A stretch of 64,000 nucleotides of DNA, taken from positions 372,001-436,000 of the forward strand of contig NZ_QWGA01000008.1 of NCBI RefSeq assembly GCF_003576245.1, in the 5' to 3' direction. The notes beneath the pieces were generated by a model. The model saw only the letters and a list, made by a program, of their open reading frames with translations. It was not told the DNA's origin and ran no database searches. This DNA is from Henriciella algicola (GTDB lineage: Bacteria; Pseudomonadota; Alphaproteobacteria; Caulobacterales; Hyphomonadaceae). Below, piece by piece: positions 8,162 to 17,143 of this stretch; within the stretch, counting starts at the first letter, position 1; each line of letters opens with the position of its first letter. The translations under genes and the position numbers were made by a program.

Positions 8162-8944
8162 ATGAGCAAACGGACAGGTTTGAATCGCCAGCTTTTCTGG
8201 CTTTACGAAGGCACGGGCAGGGCTTCCTTCTGGTTCCGCTGGGCGCTGCTTGCTTTCGACTTCGTGACAATCGCGTACTTTCTCTGGGCGCCGTTCAACC
8301 AGCGAGAGCGCGGACATCACTTCATCGATTACGTCATTGGCGGGGTAATCCTGTTGGACCTTCTGGCCAGGCTCTACATCGCTAGCCCGCGCCACCGTTT
8401 CTTTCTGAGGTGGATCAACTGGGCAGATATCGTCGTCGTGGTGACGATGTTTGCGCCTCTGCTCGTGTCGAACTTCGCCTTCCTGCGCATTTTGCGCGCT
8501 GTCAGGGCGATCCGCGCCTTCACATTCATCCGCCGTGTGAAGGTGCTGACGCCGTTCTTTCAGCGTCATGAACGCATCATTGACAAGGTCACCAATCTCG
8601 TCGTGTTCGTCTTTGTGATGTCGGCGATTACCTATGCGACGCAGGTCGGCCGCAACGAAGATATCACCACTTATACTGACGCGGTCTATTTCACCGTGAC
8701 AGTGCTGACCACGACCGGCTTTGGCGACATCATCATGACCGATGAGTTCGGCCGCTGGCTCGCCGTCTTTACGATGGTGCTTGGCCTGTCGCTCTTTTTC
8801 CAGTTACTGCGTGCCATCGTCGAACCTGAAAACAGGGTCGATTGTGAGTGCGAGACGTGCGGGCTGATGCGCCATGACCGCGATGCGGTTCACTGCAAGC
8901 ATTGCGGCGCACCCATGAAGATCAAGACTGAAGGCCTTTCATGA
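8162..8944 (+). CDS. Voltage-gated-type potassium channel with C-terminal zinc ribbon
   Basis: The 260-residue protein has the six-helix layout of a Kv-type channel: S1 near 27-43, S2 near 56-73, S3 near 88-104, an S4 with regularly spaced Arg (R109, R112, R115, R118, then R124-R125), S5 near 144-160, and a pore loop with the K+ filter TTGFGD at 184-189, then S6 near 199-219. Unusually, the C-terminal tail ends in a compact Cys cluster (C228, C230, C233, C245, C248) with the CxxC...CxxC spacing of a zinc ribbon. Its stop overlaps the next gene by ATGA, so the two are co-translated. Confidence 0.85.
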   Translation: MSKRTGLNRQLFWLYEGTGRASFWFRWALLAFDFVTIAYFLWAPFNQRERGHHFIDYVIGGVILLDLLARLYIASPRHRFFLRWINWADIVVVVTMFAPLLVSNFAFLRILRAVRAIRAFTFIRRVKVLTPFFQRHERIIDKVTNLVVFVFVMSAITYATQVGRNEDITTYTDAVYFTVTVLTTTGFGDIIMTDEFGRWLAVFTMVLGLSLFFQLLRAIVEPENRVDCECETCGLMRHDRDAVHCKHCGAPMKIKTEGLS

Positions 8945-10806
8945 CCTCTGACGTTCCTTTCCGCGATATTCCGTACCTGCCGCAAAAGCTTGAGGTGGAA
9001 CGGCGCAGCGATGGCTCGATCGTCCTGCGCAACGGCCAGCCGAAGCGGCCCCACCCACCGCATATGCTGGCGCCTCTGGTCTATTGGGCAAGTGCGCGGC
9101 CAGACCAGGTCTTCCTTGCGCAGCGTGACCCGGATGACCCGTCAAAGCCCGGCTGGAAGACGGTGACCTATGCTGAAGCGCTCTATCAGGTGCGCGCGCT
9201 GGCTCAGGGCTTCATTGATGCAGGCGCCGGTCCGGACAAGCCGCTGATGATCCTGTCGCGTAACGCGATTGAGCATGCGCTTGTCATGTACGCCGCGATG
9301 TGGGCGGGTAGCCCTGTCGTGCCAGTAACGCCTGCCTATGCAACGCTGAGCGAGGATTTTGCGCGGTTGAAGCATGTCGACAAGCTGACAGAGCCTGCCT
9401 TTGTCTATGTCGAGGACGGCATCCAGTTTCAGCGCGGCCTGAAAGGTATGGGCGTTGGTGAGCGGCTGGTGATCTACCGCAAGAGCGCGCCGGACGTGCA
9501 CAATTCGATCTCGCTGCATGATTTTGCGAAGAAGCCGACGAGCAAGGTCGATCTCGCCTATGACCGCCTGTCGGAAGACGCGGTCGCCAAATACATGCTG
9601 ACCTCCGGGTCTACCGGAGAGCCAAAGGCCGTCATCAACACGCACGGCAATATCGCTTCCATGGTGAAGATGATCCGCTCCGTCTGGGACGTGGAGAAGC
9701 TGGAAGAGATGGCCGATGGCCCGCAGGTCATGGTAAGCTTCCTGCCGTGGAGCCATACTTATGGGGCCAATTCCATCCTTCATTCGATGCTCGACTGGGG
9801 CGGCACGCTCTATATCGACTGGGGTGCGCCGACGCCTGCGCGCCTGCCGGAGATGCTACGCAACCTGAAGGAAATCGCGCCGACACAGCACACAACCGTG
9901 CCAGCCGCATGGGCCGCGATTGCGACCGAGCTGGAACAGGACCGCGCGCTGGCGGAGACGTTCTTCTCCCGCATCATGGTCATGGCCTATGGCGGCGCAA
10001 GCATGGGCCAGGACATCTATGAGCGCATCCAGAAAGTCGCCGTAGAGGTAACGGGTGAGCGGATCAGCCTGTCGGCAGGCTATGGCGCGACTGAAACCTC
10101 CCCGACCATTTCGAACGTCCACTGGCCGAGCGATACGATGGGCCTGCTCGGCCTGCCGCTGCCGGGCGTCGAGATGAAAATGGTGCCTGCAGGCGAGAAG
10201 ATGGAGCTGCGCGTGCGCGGGCAGGGCATCACGCAGGGCTACCTTAAGAACCCGGAAAAGACCGCAGAAGCCTTCGACGAGGAAGGCTTTTACAAGCTGG
10301 GCGATGCGGTGAAGTTCAAGGATTCGGAGAACCCCGAAGAAGGCCTCGCCTTTGACGGGCGGCTGGCAGAGGAATTCAAGCTCGCCAATGGCACCTGGGT
10401 GTCAGCGGGCACGGTGCGCGTAAAAGTCGTCGAGGCGGTCGATGGCGCGCTGTCGGATGTCGTGGTCTGCGGCCTAAATAAGGATGACATCGCCCTGATC
10501 GGCTTCCTCAATGAGGCCTGGTGCAGACGCAAGACAGGGCGCAATGTGGCCCTCGACGAGTTGGCGCACGACGATCAGGTACGCGCGTCGGTGCGCGAAG
10601 GCATTGAGCGCTATAACAAGGCGAACCCGAATGCGGCCAAGCGCATTGCGCGCATCCTGCTGCAATGGGACCAGCCCAAGGCCGACGCAGGCGAGATCAC
10701 TGAAAAGGGCTATATCAATCAGGGCCGCGTGCAGGCGCTGCGGGCGCGTGAGGTCGAGCGGCTCTACAAAGCGCCATATGACGACGAAGTGATCCTCGTC
10801 GACTAG
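8941..10806 (+). CDS. Feruloyl-CoA synthase-like AMP-dependent acyl-CoA ligase
   Basis: The 621-residue protein is an adenylate-forming (ANL) enzyme: phosphate-binding motif TSGSTGEPKAV at residues 221-231, the SFLPWSHTYG segment, the A5 motif GYGATETSP, and GDAVKF in the hinge region. Overall form and length (including the DIPYLPQKLEVERRSDGS start) resemble feruloyl-CoA synthases, which activate hydroxycinnamic acids with ATP and CoA. The substrate is inferred from similarity; no hydratase/aldolase gene is adjacent. It overlaps the K+ channel gene upstream and precedes a ThDP enzyme by 66 bases. Confidence 0.75.
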   Translation: MTSDVPFRDIPYLPQKLEVERRSDGSIVLRNGQPKRPHPPHMLAPLVYWASARPDQVFLAQRDPDDPSKPGWKTVTYAEALYQVRALAQGFIDAGAGPDKPLMILSRNAIEHALVMYAAMWAGSPVVPVTPAYATLSEDFARLKHVDKLTEPAFVYVEDGIQFQRGLKGMGVGERLVIYRKSAPDVHNSISLHDFAKKPTSKVDLAYDRLSEDAVAKYMLTSGSTGEPKAVINTHGNIASMVKMIRSVWDVEKLEEMADGPQVMVSFLPWSHTYGANSILHSMLDWGGTLYIDWGAPTPARLPEMLRNLKEIAPTQHTTVPAAWAAIATELEQDRALAETFFSRIMVMAYGGASMGQDIYERIQKVAVEVTGERISLSAGYGATETSPTISNVHWPSDTMGLLGLPLPGVEMKMVPAGEKMELRVRGQGITQGYLKNPEKTAEAFDEEGFYKLGDAVKFKDSENPEEGLAFDGRLAEEFKLANGTWVSAGTVRVKVVEAVDGALSDVVVCGLNKDDIALIGFLNEAWCRRKTGRNVALDELAHDDQVRASVREGIERYNKANPNAAKRIARILLQWDQPKADAGEITEKGYINQGRVQALRAREVERLYKAPYDDEVILVD

Positions 10807-10872
10807 AAGATCAGACAACATCAAACGGCGGCGCTGAGCGCGGCCCGGTAAAGAAATTATCAGGAGGACGCC

Positions 10873-12432
10873 ATGGCGGAACAGAAACTGACAGGCGCAG
10901 ACGCATTGGTCTCAACGCTGGCGGATAATGGGCTGGACGCCTGTTTCGCAAACCCCGGCACGTCGGAAATGCACCTTGTGACCGCGCTCGACCGTGAGAC
11001 GCGGATCAAGTCGGTGCTCTGCCTGTTCGAAGGCGTCGCGACGGGCGCAGCCGATGGCTATGCCCGCATCGCTGGCAAGCCGGCCATGACGCTGCTGCAC
11101 CTCGGCGCGGGCTACCTCAATGGCGGGGCGAACATCCATAATGCCAAGCGCGCGCACACGCCGATGATCAATGTGATTGGCGATCATGCCGTCGATCACC
11201 GCAAGTATGATGCGCCGCTGAACTCTGACATCATGGGCCTTGCGGGGCCCAATTCGGTCTGGATCAAGTCAGCGGACAATGTGAAGGCGACCGGCAAGCT
11301 GGCCTCAGAAGCCTTCGCCGCGAGCTTTGGGCCTGTCTCTGGCCCCGTGTCCCTGATCCTGCCTGCGGATACCGCCTGGCTCGAAGGCGGCGAGAAGGGC
11401 GGCAAGGCGCAGCTGCCTCAGATGCGCCAGACATCGGCCGAACTGATCGCTGAGGCCAAGGAAGCCATTGGCAAAGCGAAAGCGCCTGTCATCCTTATCA
11501 ACGGCACCGCGCTGACCGAGCAGGGGCTCGCCGCAGCGGCGCGCCTCAAGGCCGCAGGTGTGCGCGTCATCACCGACACTTTCTACTGGAAGATGCGCCG
11601 GGGCGCTGGCGTCTTCGCGCCGGACCGCATGCAGTATTTCGCTGAAGGCGCGATGTCAGACCTAGAGGGCGCAGACCTCATGCTGGTCGCGGGCACCAGC
11701 CTGCCGGCCGCCTTCTTTGCCTATCCGGGCAAGCCAAGCCTGCTCGTGCCGGAGGGCTGCGAGACGCTGGACCTTGGCGGCGCGGATACCGATAGCGCCA
11801 AGACGCTGCTCGCGCTCGCCGATGCGATGGGCGCGGCCGACATTGCCGATCCGATGCCGCTTCGCAAACCGGACGCGCCTAAGGGTGATCTCAATGCCGC
11901 GGCGGTCGGTGCCAGCGTGGCGCGCCACATGCCGGAAAATGCCATCGTGTCTGATGATGGCGTCTCCAACTCGCTGCCTGTCTTCCTGTCGACCATGACG
12001 GCAGAGCCGCATGACTGGATGATGCTGACGGGCGGCGCGATCGGGCAGGGGCTGCCGCTGGCGCTTGGCGCCGCTGTTGCTGCGCCTGACCGCAAGGTCA
12101 TCGCGCTGACCGGCGACGGGGCCGGCATGTACACCAATCAGGCGCTGTGGAGCATGGTGCGCGAAGGCGCTGACGTGACCACGATCGTCTTCGTCAACCA
12201 CACCTATCGCATCCTGAATATCGAGCTTCACCGCACGGGCGCGGGCAATCCGGGGCCGACGGCCAAGGACATGCTGGCCATCGGTGAGCCGGATATCGAC
12301 TGGGTCAGCCTTGCTGAATCCATGGGCGTCGAGGCGACAGCCGTTACCACGGCAGAGGATTTCGACGAGGCCTTCGAGAAAGCGATGAAGTCCAGTGGGC
12401 CGAAGCTGATCGCGGCCATTGTGCCGGGCTGA
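10873..12432 (+). CDS. Thiamin-diphosphate enzyme, acetolactate synthase large-subunit-like
   Basis: This 519-residue protein has the three-domain layout of the pyruvate oxidase/benzoylformate decarboxylase superfamily. The N-terminal domain has NPGTSEMHL and the activating Glu in FEGVATGAADGYAR; the C-terminal domain has the ThDP/Mg motif starting GDGAGMYTNQA and closing with the Asn of VFVNHTYRIL. It is shorter than true AHAS (about 560-600) and no small subunit is nearby, so valine synthesis is doubtful; a 2-keto acid decarboxylase or carboligase role is equally possible. SD GGAGG precedes the ATG. Confidence 0.75.
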   Translation: MAEQKLTGADALVSTLADNGLDACFANPGTSEMHLVTALDRETRIKSVLCLFEGVATGAADGYARIAGKPAMTLLHLGAGYLNGGANIHNAKRAHTPMINVIGDHAVDHRKYDAPLNSDIMGLAGPNSVWIKSADNVKATGKLASEAFAASFGPVSGPVSLILPADTAWLEGGEKGGKAQLPQMRQTSAELIAEAKEAIGKAKAPVILINGTALTEQGLAAAARLKAAGVRVITDTFYWKMRRGAGVFAPDRMQYFAEGAMSDLEGADLMLVAGTSLPAAFFAYPGKPSLLVPEGCETLDLGGADTDSAKTLLALADAMGAADIADPMPLRKPDAPKGDLNAAAVGASVARHMPENAIVSDDGVSNSLPVFLSTMTAEPHDWMMLTGGAIGQGLPLALGAAVAAPDRKVIALTGDGAGMYTNQALWSMVREGADVTTIVFVNHTYRILNIELHRTGAGNPGPTAKDMLAIGEPDIDWVSLAESMGVEATAVTTAEDFDEAFEKAMKSSGPKLIAAIVPG

Positions 12433-12442
12433 TCAGGCGCAC

Positions 12443-12994
12443 ATGGCCAAAGTCGTCATTCTCAACGGGACGAGCAGTTCGGGGAAGACGTCTCTGGCCC
12501 GCGCGATCCAGCGCCTCGCGAATGGCCCCGTGTTGCGCGTCAGCATGGACGACTTTCTTGAGATGATGCCGCCGCGCTTTGCCAATGACGATGAGGCGTT
12601 CAGCTTCCGCCAGGTCCCGAATGCGGAGCCTGCTGAGGTCGAGATCGGGACCGGCTCTTACGGAGAGGCGCTCATGCGCGGCATGCGAGCCTCTATTGCG
12701 GCTCTCGCCGATCAGGGCCTCGATCTGGTGGTCGACGATGTCATGCTGGGGGCAGACGATCAGGCTCATTACCGCGACGTGCTGGCCGAACACTGCGTTA
12801 CTTTTATCGGGGTGCGCTGCGCACTCGAGACAGTAGAGCGGCGTGAGCGGGACAGGGGCGATCGTGATATCGGCATGGCCCGCTGGCAGTTTACCCGCGT
12901 CCATGCAGGCCGGGACTATGATCTTGAAGTCTCGACCGACGAGGTGTCGCCGGATGAGGGCGCGCGGGTCATTCTGGATGCCGTCGGGATGTAG
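12443..12994 (+). CDS. Chloramphenicol-phosphotransferase-like P-loop kinase
   Basis: The 183-residue protein starts with a beta strand and Walker A (VVILNGTSSSGKTSLARA, residues 4-21), followed by a SMDDFLEMMP segment resembling the CPT family, a hydrophobic strand ending in acidic residues (LVVDDVML), and a regular pattern of Arg in the lid (ERRERDRGDRD). CPT enzymes phosphorylate small hydroxylated substrates. Whether this protein acts on an antibiotic is not indicated. I start at 12443 because the glycine-rich loop then lies at the usual distance from the N-terminus. Confidence 0.7.
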   Translation: MAKVVILNGTSSSGKTSLARAIQRLANGPVLRVSMDDFLEMMPPRFANDDEAFSFRQVPNAEPAEVEIGTGSYGEALMRGMRASIAALADQGLDLVVDDVMLGADDQAHYRDVLAEHCVTFIGVRCALETVERRERDRGDRDIGMARWQFTRVHAGRDYDLEVSTDEVSPDEGARVILDAVGM

Positions 12995-13010
12995 CGCTTT
13001 GCGGCTTCAT

Positions 13011-13105
13011 CCTTCGACAAGCTCAGGATGAGGAAGCTGTGTCGTGGATGAGGTAAGATCTTCGCGACCCGATACAAAACGGCCTCACCCTGAGCTTGTC
13101 GAAGG
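13011..13105. repeat. Inverted repeat element between convergent genes
   Basis: The 23-base arm 13011-13033 (CCTTCGACAAGCTCAGGATG plus AGG) is repeated inverted at 13083-13105 with a single mismatch. The arms are separated by 49 bases. The core TTCGACAAGCTCAGG is of the kind found as dispersed palindromes in alphaproteobacterial intergenic regions. It lies between the stops of the CPT-like gene and the glycine-zipper gene. Confidence 0.75.
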
Positions 13106-13138
13106 GCGAGGCCGATTGATTTTTACTGCCTTGGCAGC

Positions 13139-13939
13139 CTAGTCGACATACTCCCAGCGGTCGCCGCCGACATTACAGGCGGTGCGTTCGCGGTTGCCTT
13201 GGTAGACGATGCGGCACTCACCGCTGTCATAGCCCTGACTCTGGTAGCCGGTATTATAGCCGGTCGTGGTCGCGCCATTGCTGTAGGTGGTGCTGGTGCG
13301 ATAGGTCCGCTCACCGCCGTAAAGCTCATCCTGGCTATAGGTCCGGTTATAGGTGTCGTTGCCATAGCTGCCCCGATTATAGGCGTTCGGATCGTAGCGA
13401 TTGTCATAGGTAACGCGTGACGGAGGATTGGTCCGGTTGCCGTACTGATAGGTCGGCTGGGCCTGCGCCCGGCGGGCACAGTCATCGCTGCCGCTGCCGC
13501 CAAGGGCAGAGCCTGCAACACCGCCAACGATTGCGCCGATCACGGCACCGGCGATCTGGTCACCATCATTATTGTCGCGGTGGTGACGCCCATAGCCGCG
13601 CCGGTTGTAGCGGTCATAACGTCCATAGCGGTCGCGGCGATCGTACCGGTCATAGCCGCGGTGGCGGTTACGATAGCGGTTGTCATCGTCGTCATCGGCA
13701 ATGGTCGCCCCGAGCAGGCCGCCTGCGATTGCGCCGACCACGCCTGCGGTCTGCTGGCGTTGGCGGCGCTCTCGTTCACAGTTCAGGTAGGCGGCATTGC
13801 TGTTGGCCGACTGGTTATAGCCGGATTGGCCATAGCCATAGCTGTCATAATCGGAATAGCCATAGTTCTGGGCGCCAGCCGGCAGCGCGATTGCGAGCGC
13901 TGCGGCGCTGCCCAGAATTGCTGTACGCATCTTGAACAT
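13139..13939 (-). CDS. Secreted Tyr/Asn-rich glycine-zipper protein
   Basis: The start at 13939 is set by AAGGAG five bases upstream; the open frame extends further but without a ribosome site. The 266-residue product has a signal peptide (ending ALPAGAQ), a Tyr/Ser/Asn-rich stretch, and two glycine-zipper segments (GVVGAIAGGLLGATIAD and GAVIGAIVGGVAGSALGG) separated by an Asp patch and an Arg/Tyr/Asp-rich region (YDRYDRRDRYGRY). Another Tyr/Asn-rich repeat and a Cys-containing end (SGECRIVYQGNRE...ACNV) follow. Glycine-zipper 2TM proteins are usually outer-membrane or envelope proteins. Function is unknown; composition is unlike neighbouring enzymes. Confidence 0.7.
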   Translation of the reverse strand: MFKMRTAILGSAAALAIALPAGAQNYGYSDYDSYGYGQSGYNQSANSNAAYLNCERERRQRQQTAGVVGAIAGGLLGATIADDDDDNRYRNRHRGYDRYDRRDRYGRYDRYNRRGYGRHHRDNNDGDQIAGAVIGAIVGGVAGSALGGSGSDDCARRAQAQPTYQYGNRTNPPSRVTYDNRYDPNAYNRGSYGNDTYNRTYSQDELYGGERTYRTSTTYSNGATTTGYNTGYQSQGYDSGECRIVYQGNRERTACNVGGDRWEYVD

Positions 13940-14094
13940 CTGGTCTCCTTTGCCGGGGCGAACATCGCCCCCTGTTTCTTCATCTGCCACCTTAGCATCT
14001 GCGCCTGAACGCAGGCTGAAGGGTAAATTACAATTAATACAACCTTCTAGACTTGCGGCTGGACGAAGCGGGCTTGCTGCCCCATTTTTCCTAT

Positions 14095-15165
14095 ATGGCT
14101 ATCATGCAAGAAACGGGAAAGACGCTTGCCCGGGCGCGATATGGCGCGGCGCAGGCGATGCGCGCGGCTTGGTACGGCGCGCAGTACACGATCGCGAAAC
14201 GCCGCTCTGCAGGCTTTAACCGGCCGGGCGAACCAGAGTTTAAGCCGATCAATCCGGTCGACACGAAAGAGCTGCGCCGGGCTTATCTCGGCCTGTTCGC
14301 AAAGGACCGCGCCAATATAGAGGCGGGGCTCTATCCATCCCCCGAAGATGTCCGGCTCGCGGACCTGCCAAAGGCTGTCAGCCGGGCGCGCTATTTCATG
14401 CGGGACGTGGCCGATGTGGACCGCAGGCGCGTTGCGCGTGAAGGCGACGAGGTGAGAGAACAGTTCGAGGGCAGCAATCGCTACCCGGACTATTACCAGC
14501 AGAACTTCCACTACCAGACCGATGGCTGGCTGTCTGATGACAGCGCCAAGCTCTACGACCATCAGGTCGAGGCGCTGTTTACTGGCGCGGCAGACGCCAT
14601 GCGGCGCGGGGCGCTGGCAGAGATTGCACGAGAGATGAAAGGCCGCGACCAGAGAGAGGTGAAGCTGCTCGATCTCGCCTGTGGCACGGGCCGCTTCCTG
14701 CGTGAGACAATGCGGGCCTTTCCGAGGCTGCAGGCGACCGGTCTGGACCTCTCGCCCAATTATGCAGACCGTGCCCGCCAGCTCGTCGCGCCATGGCCGC
14801 GGGTTGAGATCATCGAGGGGCAGGCCGAAGTGCTGCCGCTGGAAGATGAGAGCCTCGACATGATCGTGTCGATCTATCTTTTCCATGAGCTGCCAGAGGA
14901 GGTGCGTGCGAAGGCCATCGCTGAGGCTGCGCGTGTTCTCAAACCTGGCAGTGCCTTCATCGTAGCCGATAGCCTGCAATTCGGGGATAATGAGGGCCTC
15001 GACGGGATCCTTGAATATTTCCCTGAAGGTTTTCACGAACCCTATTACAATGCCTATCTCGCATGGGACTTTGCGCCTGCCATGGAGGCAGCGGGTTTCA
15101 AACTGGAACGGAGAGAGCTTGCATTCCTCACCAAGGTGAATGTCTGGCGCAAGACGGAAGGATAG
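14095..15165 (+). CDS. Class I SAM-dependent methyltransferase
   Basis: The 356-residue protein has a basic helical N-terminal part and a Rossmann methyltransferase domain: motif I LLDLACGTGRFL, the acidic strand end in GLDLSPNY, the AEVLPLEDESLDMI segment and IYLFHELPEEVR. This is the methyltransferase-11/25 type. The substrate is not evident. The start is uncertain: ATG 14095 and ATG 14104 are both possible, with no convincing SD; 14053 is a third option. It is followed after only 5 bases by an SDR gene, so the two are probably one operon. Confidence 0.75.
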   Translation: MAIMQETGKTLARARYGAAQAMRAAWYGAQYTIAKRRSAGFNRPGEPEFKPINPVDTKELRRAYLGLFAKDRANIEAGLYPSPEDVRLADLPKAVSRARYFMRDVADVDRRRVAREGDEVREQFEGSNRYPDYYQQNFHYQTDGWLSDDSAKLYDHQVEALFTGAADAMRRGALAEIAREMKGRDQREVKLLDLACGTGRFLRETMRAFPRLQATGLDLSPNYADRARQLVAPWPRVEIIEGQAEVLPLEDESLDMIVSIYLFHELPEEVRAKAIAEAARVLKPGSAFIVADSLQFGDNEGLDGILEYFPEGFHEPYYNAYLAWDFAPAMEAAGFKLERRELAFLTKVNVWRKTEG

Positions 15166-15170
15166 GCAGT

Positions 15171-15980
15171 ATGGCAGGCAACAGGCTCGCACTTATCACG
15201 GGCGCATCGGCAGGCATCGGCGCTGAATTTGCGCGCCAGTATGCGGCGAAGGGGTGGGATGTCGCACTGACGGCGCGCCGTCTAGACAGGCTGGACGGCC
15301 TCGCGCGCGAGATTGAGGAGAAATACAAGGTCTCCGCGATGACGATCTCGCAGGACCTTGCCCGCGACGGCGCCGCCGACACGATCTTGCATGAGTTGAA
15401 GGAAGCGGGCCGCCATGTCGATGCACTGGTGAACAATGCGGGTTACGGCTTGCCGGGCACCTTCTTCAATACGAGCTGGAAGGAGCAGGCAGACTTCATC
15501 CGCGTGCTCTACACCGTGCCGATCGAGCTGACGCACAAGCTTTTGCCCGGCATGGCAGAGCGTGATTTTGGCCGTATTATCAATGTGGCGTCCCTTGCGG
15601 GCTATGCGCCAGGGTCGAGCGGCCACACCCTCTATGCCAGCGTGAAGGCGGGCCTGATCAAATTCTCCGAGAGCGTGCATGCAGAGGCGGAAACGGCAGG
15701 TCATGACATTCACTGCACTGCGCTTTGCCCCGGCTTCACCTGGACCGAATTTCACGATGTGAACGGCACGCGCGAGATGACCAATGAGTCGCCAGAGTGG
15801 ATGTGGATGGAAGCGGCGCCTGTCGTGAAGGCAGGGCTCGAAGGCGTTGCGCGTGGTCAGCCGGTTGTCGTGCCGGGCATGGTGAACAAAGGTGTCGCGA
15901 CACTGACGCGGATCCTGCCAGAGCCTGTTGGCCGGGCCATCATGAAAAAGCAGGGCAAACGCTTCCGGAAAGTGGATTAG
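15171..15980 (+). CDS. Short-chain dehydrogenase/reductase
   Basis: A 269-residue SDR: nucleotide motif TGASAGIG at residues 10-17, ARRLDRL after strand 2 suggesting NADP preference, NNAGYG, the catalytic Ser in INVASLAGY and YASVK as the YxxxK pair. This is the classical SDR fold; length and the C-terminal tail (VGRAIMKKQGKR) match alphaproteobacterial members of the YdfG/DltE-like group, substrate unknown. The ATG at 15171 is 5 bases past the methyltransferase stop. Its TAG shares TTAG with the convergent hemW stop. Confidence 0.8.
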   Translation: MAGNRLALITGASAGIGAEFARQYAAKGWDVALTARRLDRLDGLAREIEEKYKVSAMTISQDLARDGAADTILHELKEAGRHVDALVNNAGYGLPGTFFNTSWKEQADFIRVLYTVPIELTHKLLPGMAERDFGRIINVASLAGYAPGSSGHTLYASVKAGLIKFSESVHAEAETAGHDIHCTALCPGFTWTEFHDVNGTREMTNESPEWMWMEAAPVVKAGLEGVARGQPVVVPGMVNKGVATLTRILPEPVGRAIMKKQGKRFRKVD

Positions 15981-17143
15981 GGCGAAAGCTCTGCAGCGAT
16001 CCTGTCAGCGAGCAGGCGGCCTTCTCGGGTAAGCGATACTGTGGGCCCGTTTTGGCGGATCAGACCCGTCTCGATGAGGCTTTGAAGCGTAGTTGCGTCC
16101 GTCTCACTGCCTGTGATGCGGGCAATACGTTCCAAATCAAAACCCACATCCGCTCTTAGCCCGAGCGCGAGCAATTCTCGTGCATTGTCCAGTGGTGAAA
16201 GTTCGATGAGGGAGGAGCGATCAAGGGGTGTTTGCACGCTCAGCTGATAGTCAGCGGGACGTGCAGCGGCGTGGGTCGCAATGCGCGCGCCATCCACTGT
16301 CAGACGGCCATGCGCGCCCGGGCCGATGCCAATCCAGTCACCGCCGCGCCAGTAGGTGAGATTATGGCGTGACTGGTACTGCTTCGATGCCGCGTGATTT
16401 GAGACCTCATAGGCCGGCAGGCCATGCGCTTCGCTAATGTCCTGCGTCAGCTCATACAGGTCAGCCTGATCATCATCATCCATGGGGACAAGTTCCCCCC
16501 GCTTGGCGCGCTGGCCAAAGGCGGTTCGCTCCTCAATGGTCAGCTCATAGAGCGAAAGGTGAGGCGCGCCGAGCGACAGGGCCTCAGTCAGTTCCGTTTT
16601 CCAACTCGTCTGGGGTTGGCCCGGCCGCGCATAGATGAGATCGATCGACAGATTGTCGAAAACGGTGAGGGCTTCAGCGACCGACTGCTTCGCCATCGCC
16701 GCATCATGATCGCGACCAAGGAATGTGAGGGCCTCATCTTCGAGGGACTGGATGCCCAGCGAAAGGCGCGTGATGCCCGCCGCCTTCCAGCTTTCCAGAG
16801 CTGCGGGGCTGATATCGACCGGGTTCGCCTCCAGCGTGATTTCAACGTCTGCCGCAAGCCCGAAGCACCGGTCCGCCGTCTCGATCAAGGCCGCGATATC
16901 TTCAGGCGCCATCAGTGATGGCGTACCCCCACCCAGATAGACTGACCCCAATGCCGGATGCCCCGCGAGCAGGTCGGCATGGCGGCCAAGGTCGGCCAGC
17001 AGCGCCGCGTTCAGCGGGCCATTGTCCCGGTCTTTGGCCGCATAGACGTTGAAGTCGCAATAGGGGCAGATGCGCGAGCAATAGGGCCAGTGGATATAGA
17101 GCCCGAAACCATGCGCCGGGCCAAAGGGTGGGGCATCAGCCAT
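15977..17143 (-). CDS. hemW: Radical SAM haem chaperone HemW
   Basis: The 388-residue protein has the radical SAM cluster motif CSRICPYCDF (C22, C26, C29) near the N-terminus, LGGGTPSL, LEANPVD, LSLGIQS and the C-terminal HemN-type winged helix. The cluster lacks the additional Cys of true HemN right after the motif (CDF), which is the mark of HemW, a haem-binding protein once annotated as oxygen-independent coproporphyrinogen oxidase. It follows rdgB with the stop/start overlap TAATG, as in many alphaproteobacteria. Confidence 0.88.
   Translation of the reverse strand: MADAPPFGPAHGFGLYIHWPYCSRICPYCDFNVYAAKDRDNGPLNAALLADLGRHADLLAGHPALGSVYLGGGTPSLMAPEDIAALIETADRCFGLAADVEITLEANPVDISPAALESWKAAGITRLSLGIQSLEDEALTFLGRDHDAAMAKQSVAEALTVFDNLSIDLIYARPGQPQTSWKTELTEALSLGAPHLSLYELTIEERTAFGQRAKRGELVPMDDDDQADLYELTQDISEAHGLPAYEVSNHAASKQYQSRHNLTYWRGGDWIGIGPGAHGRLTVDGARIATHAAARPADYQLSVQTPLDRSSLIELSPLDNARELLALGLRADVGFDLERIARITGSETDATTLQSLIETGLIRQNGPTVSLTREGRLLADRIAAELSP

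Noticed and set aside
14047-15192. 381-codon open frame opposite the methyltransferase gene
   Set aside because: Antisense shadow; the plus-strand product has all methyltransferase motifs.
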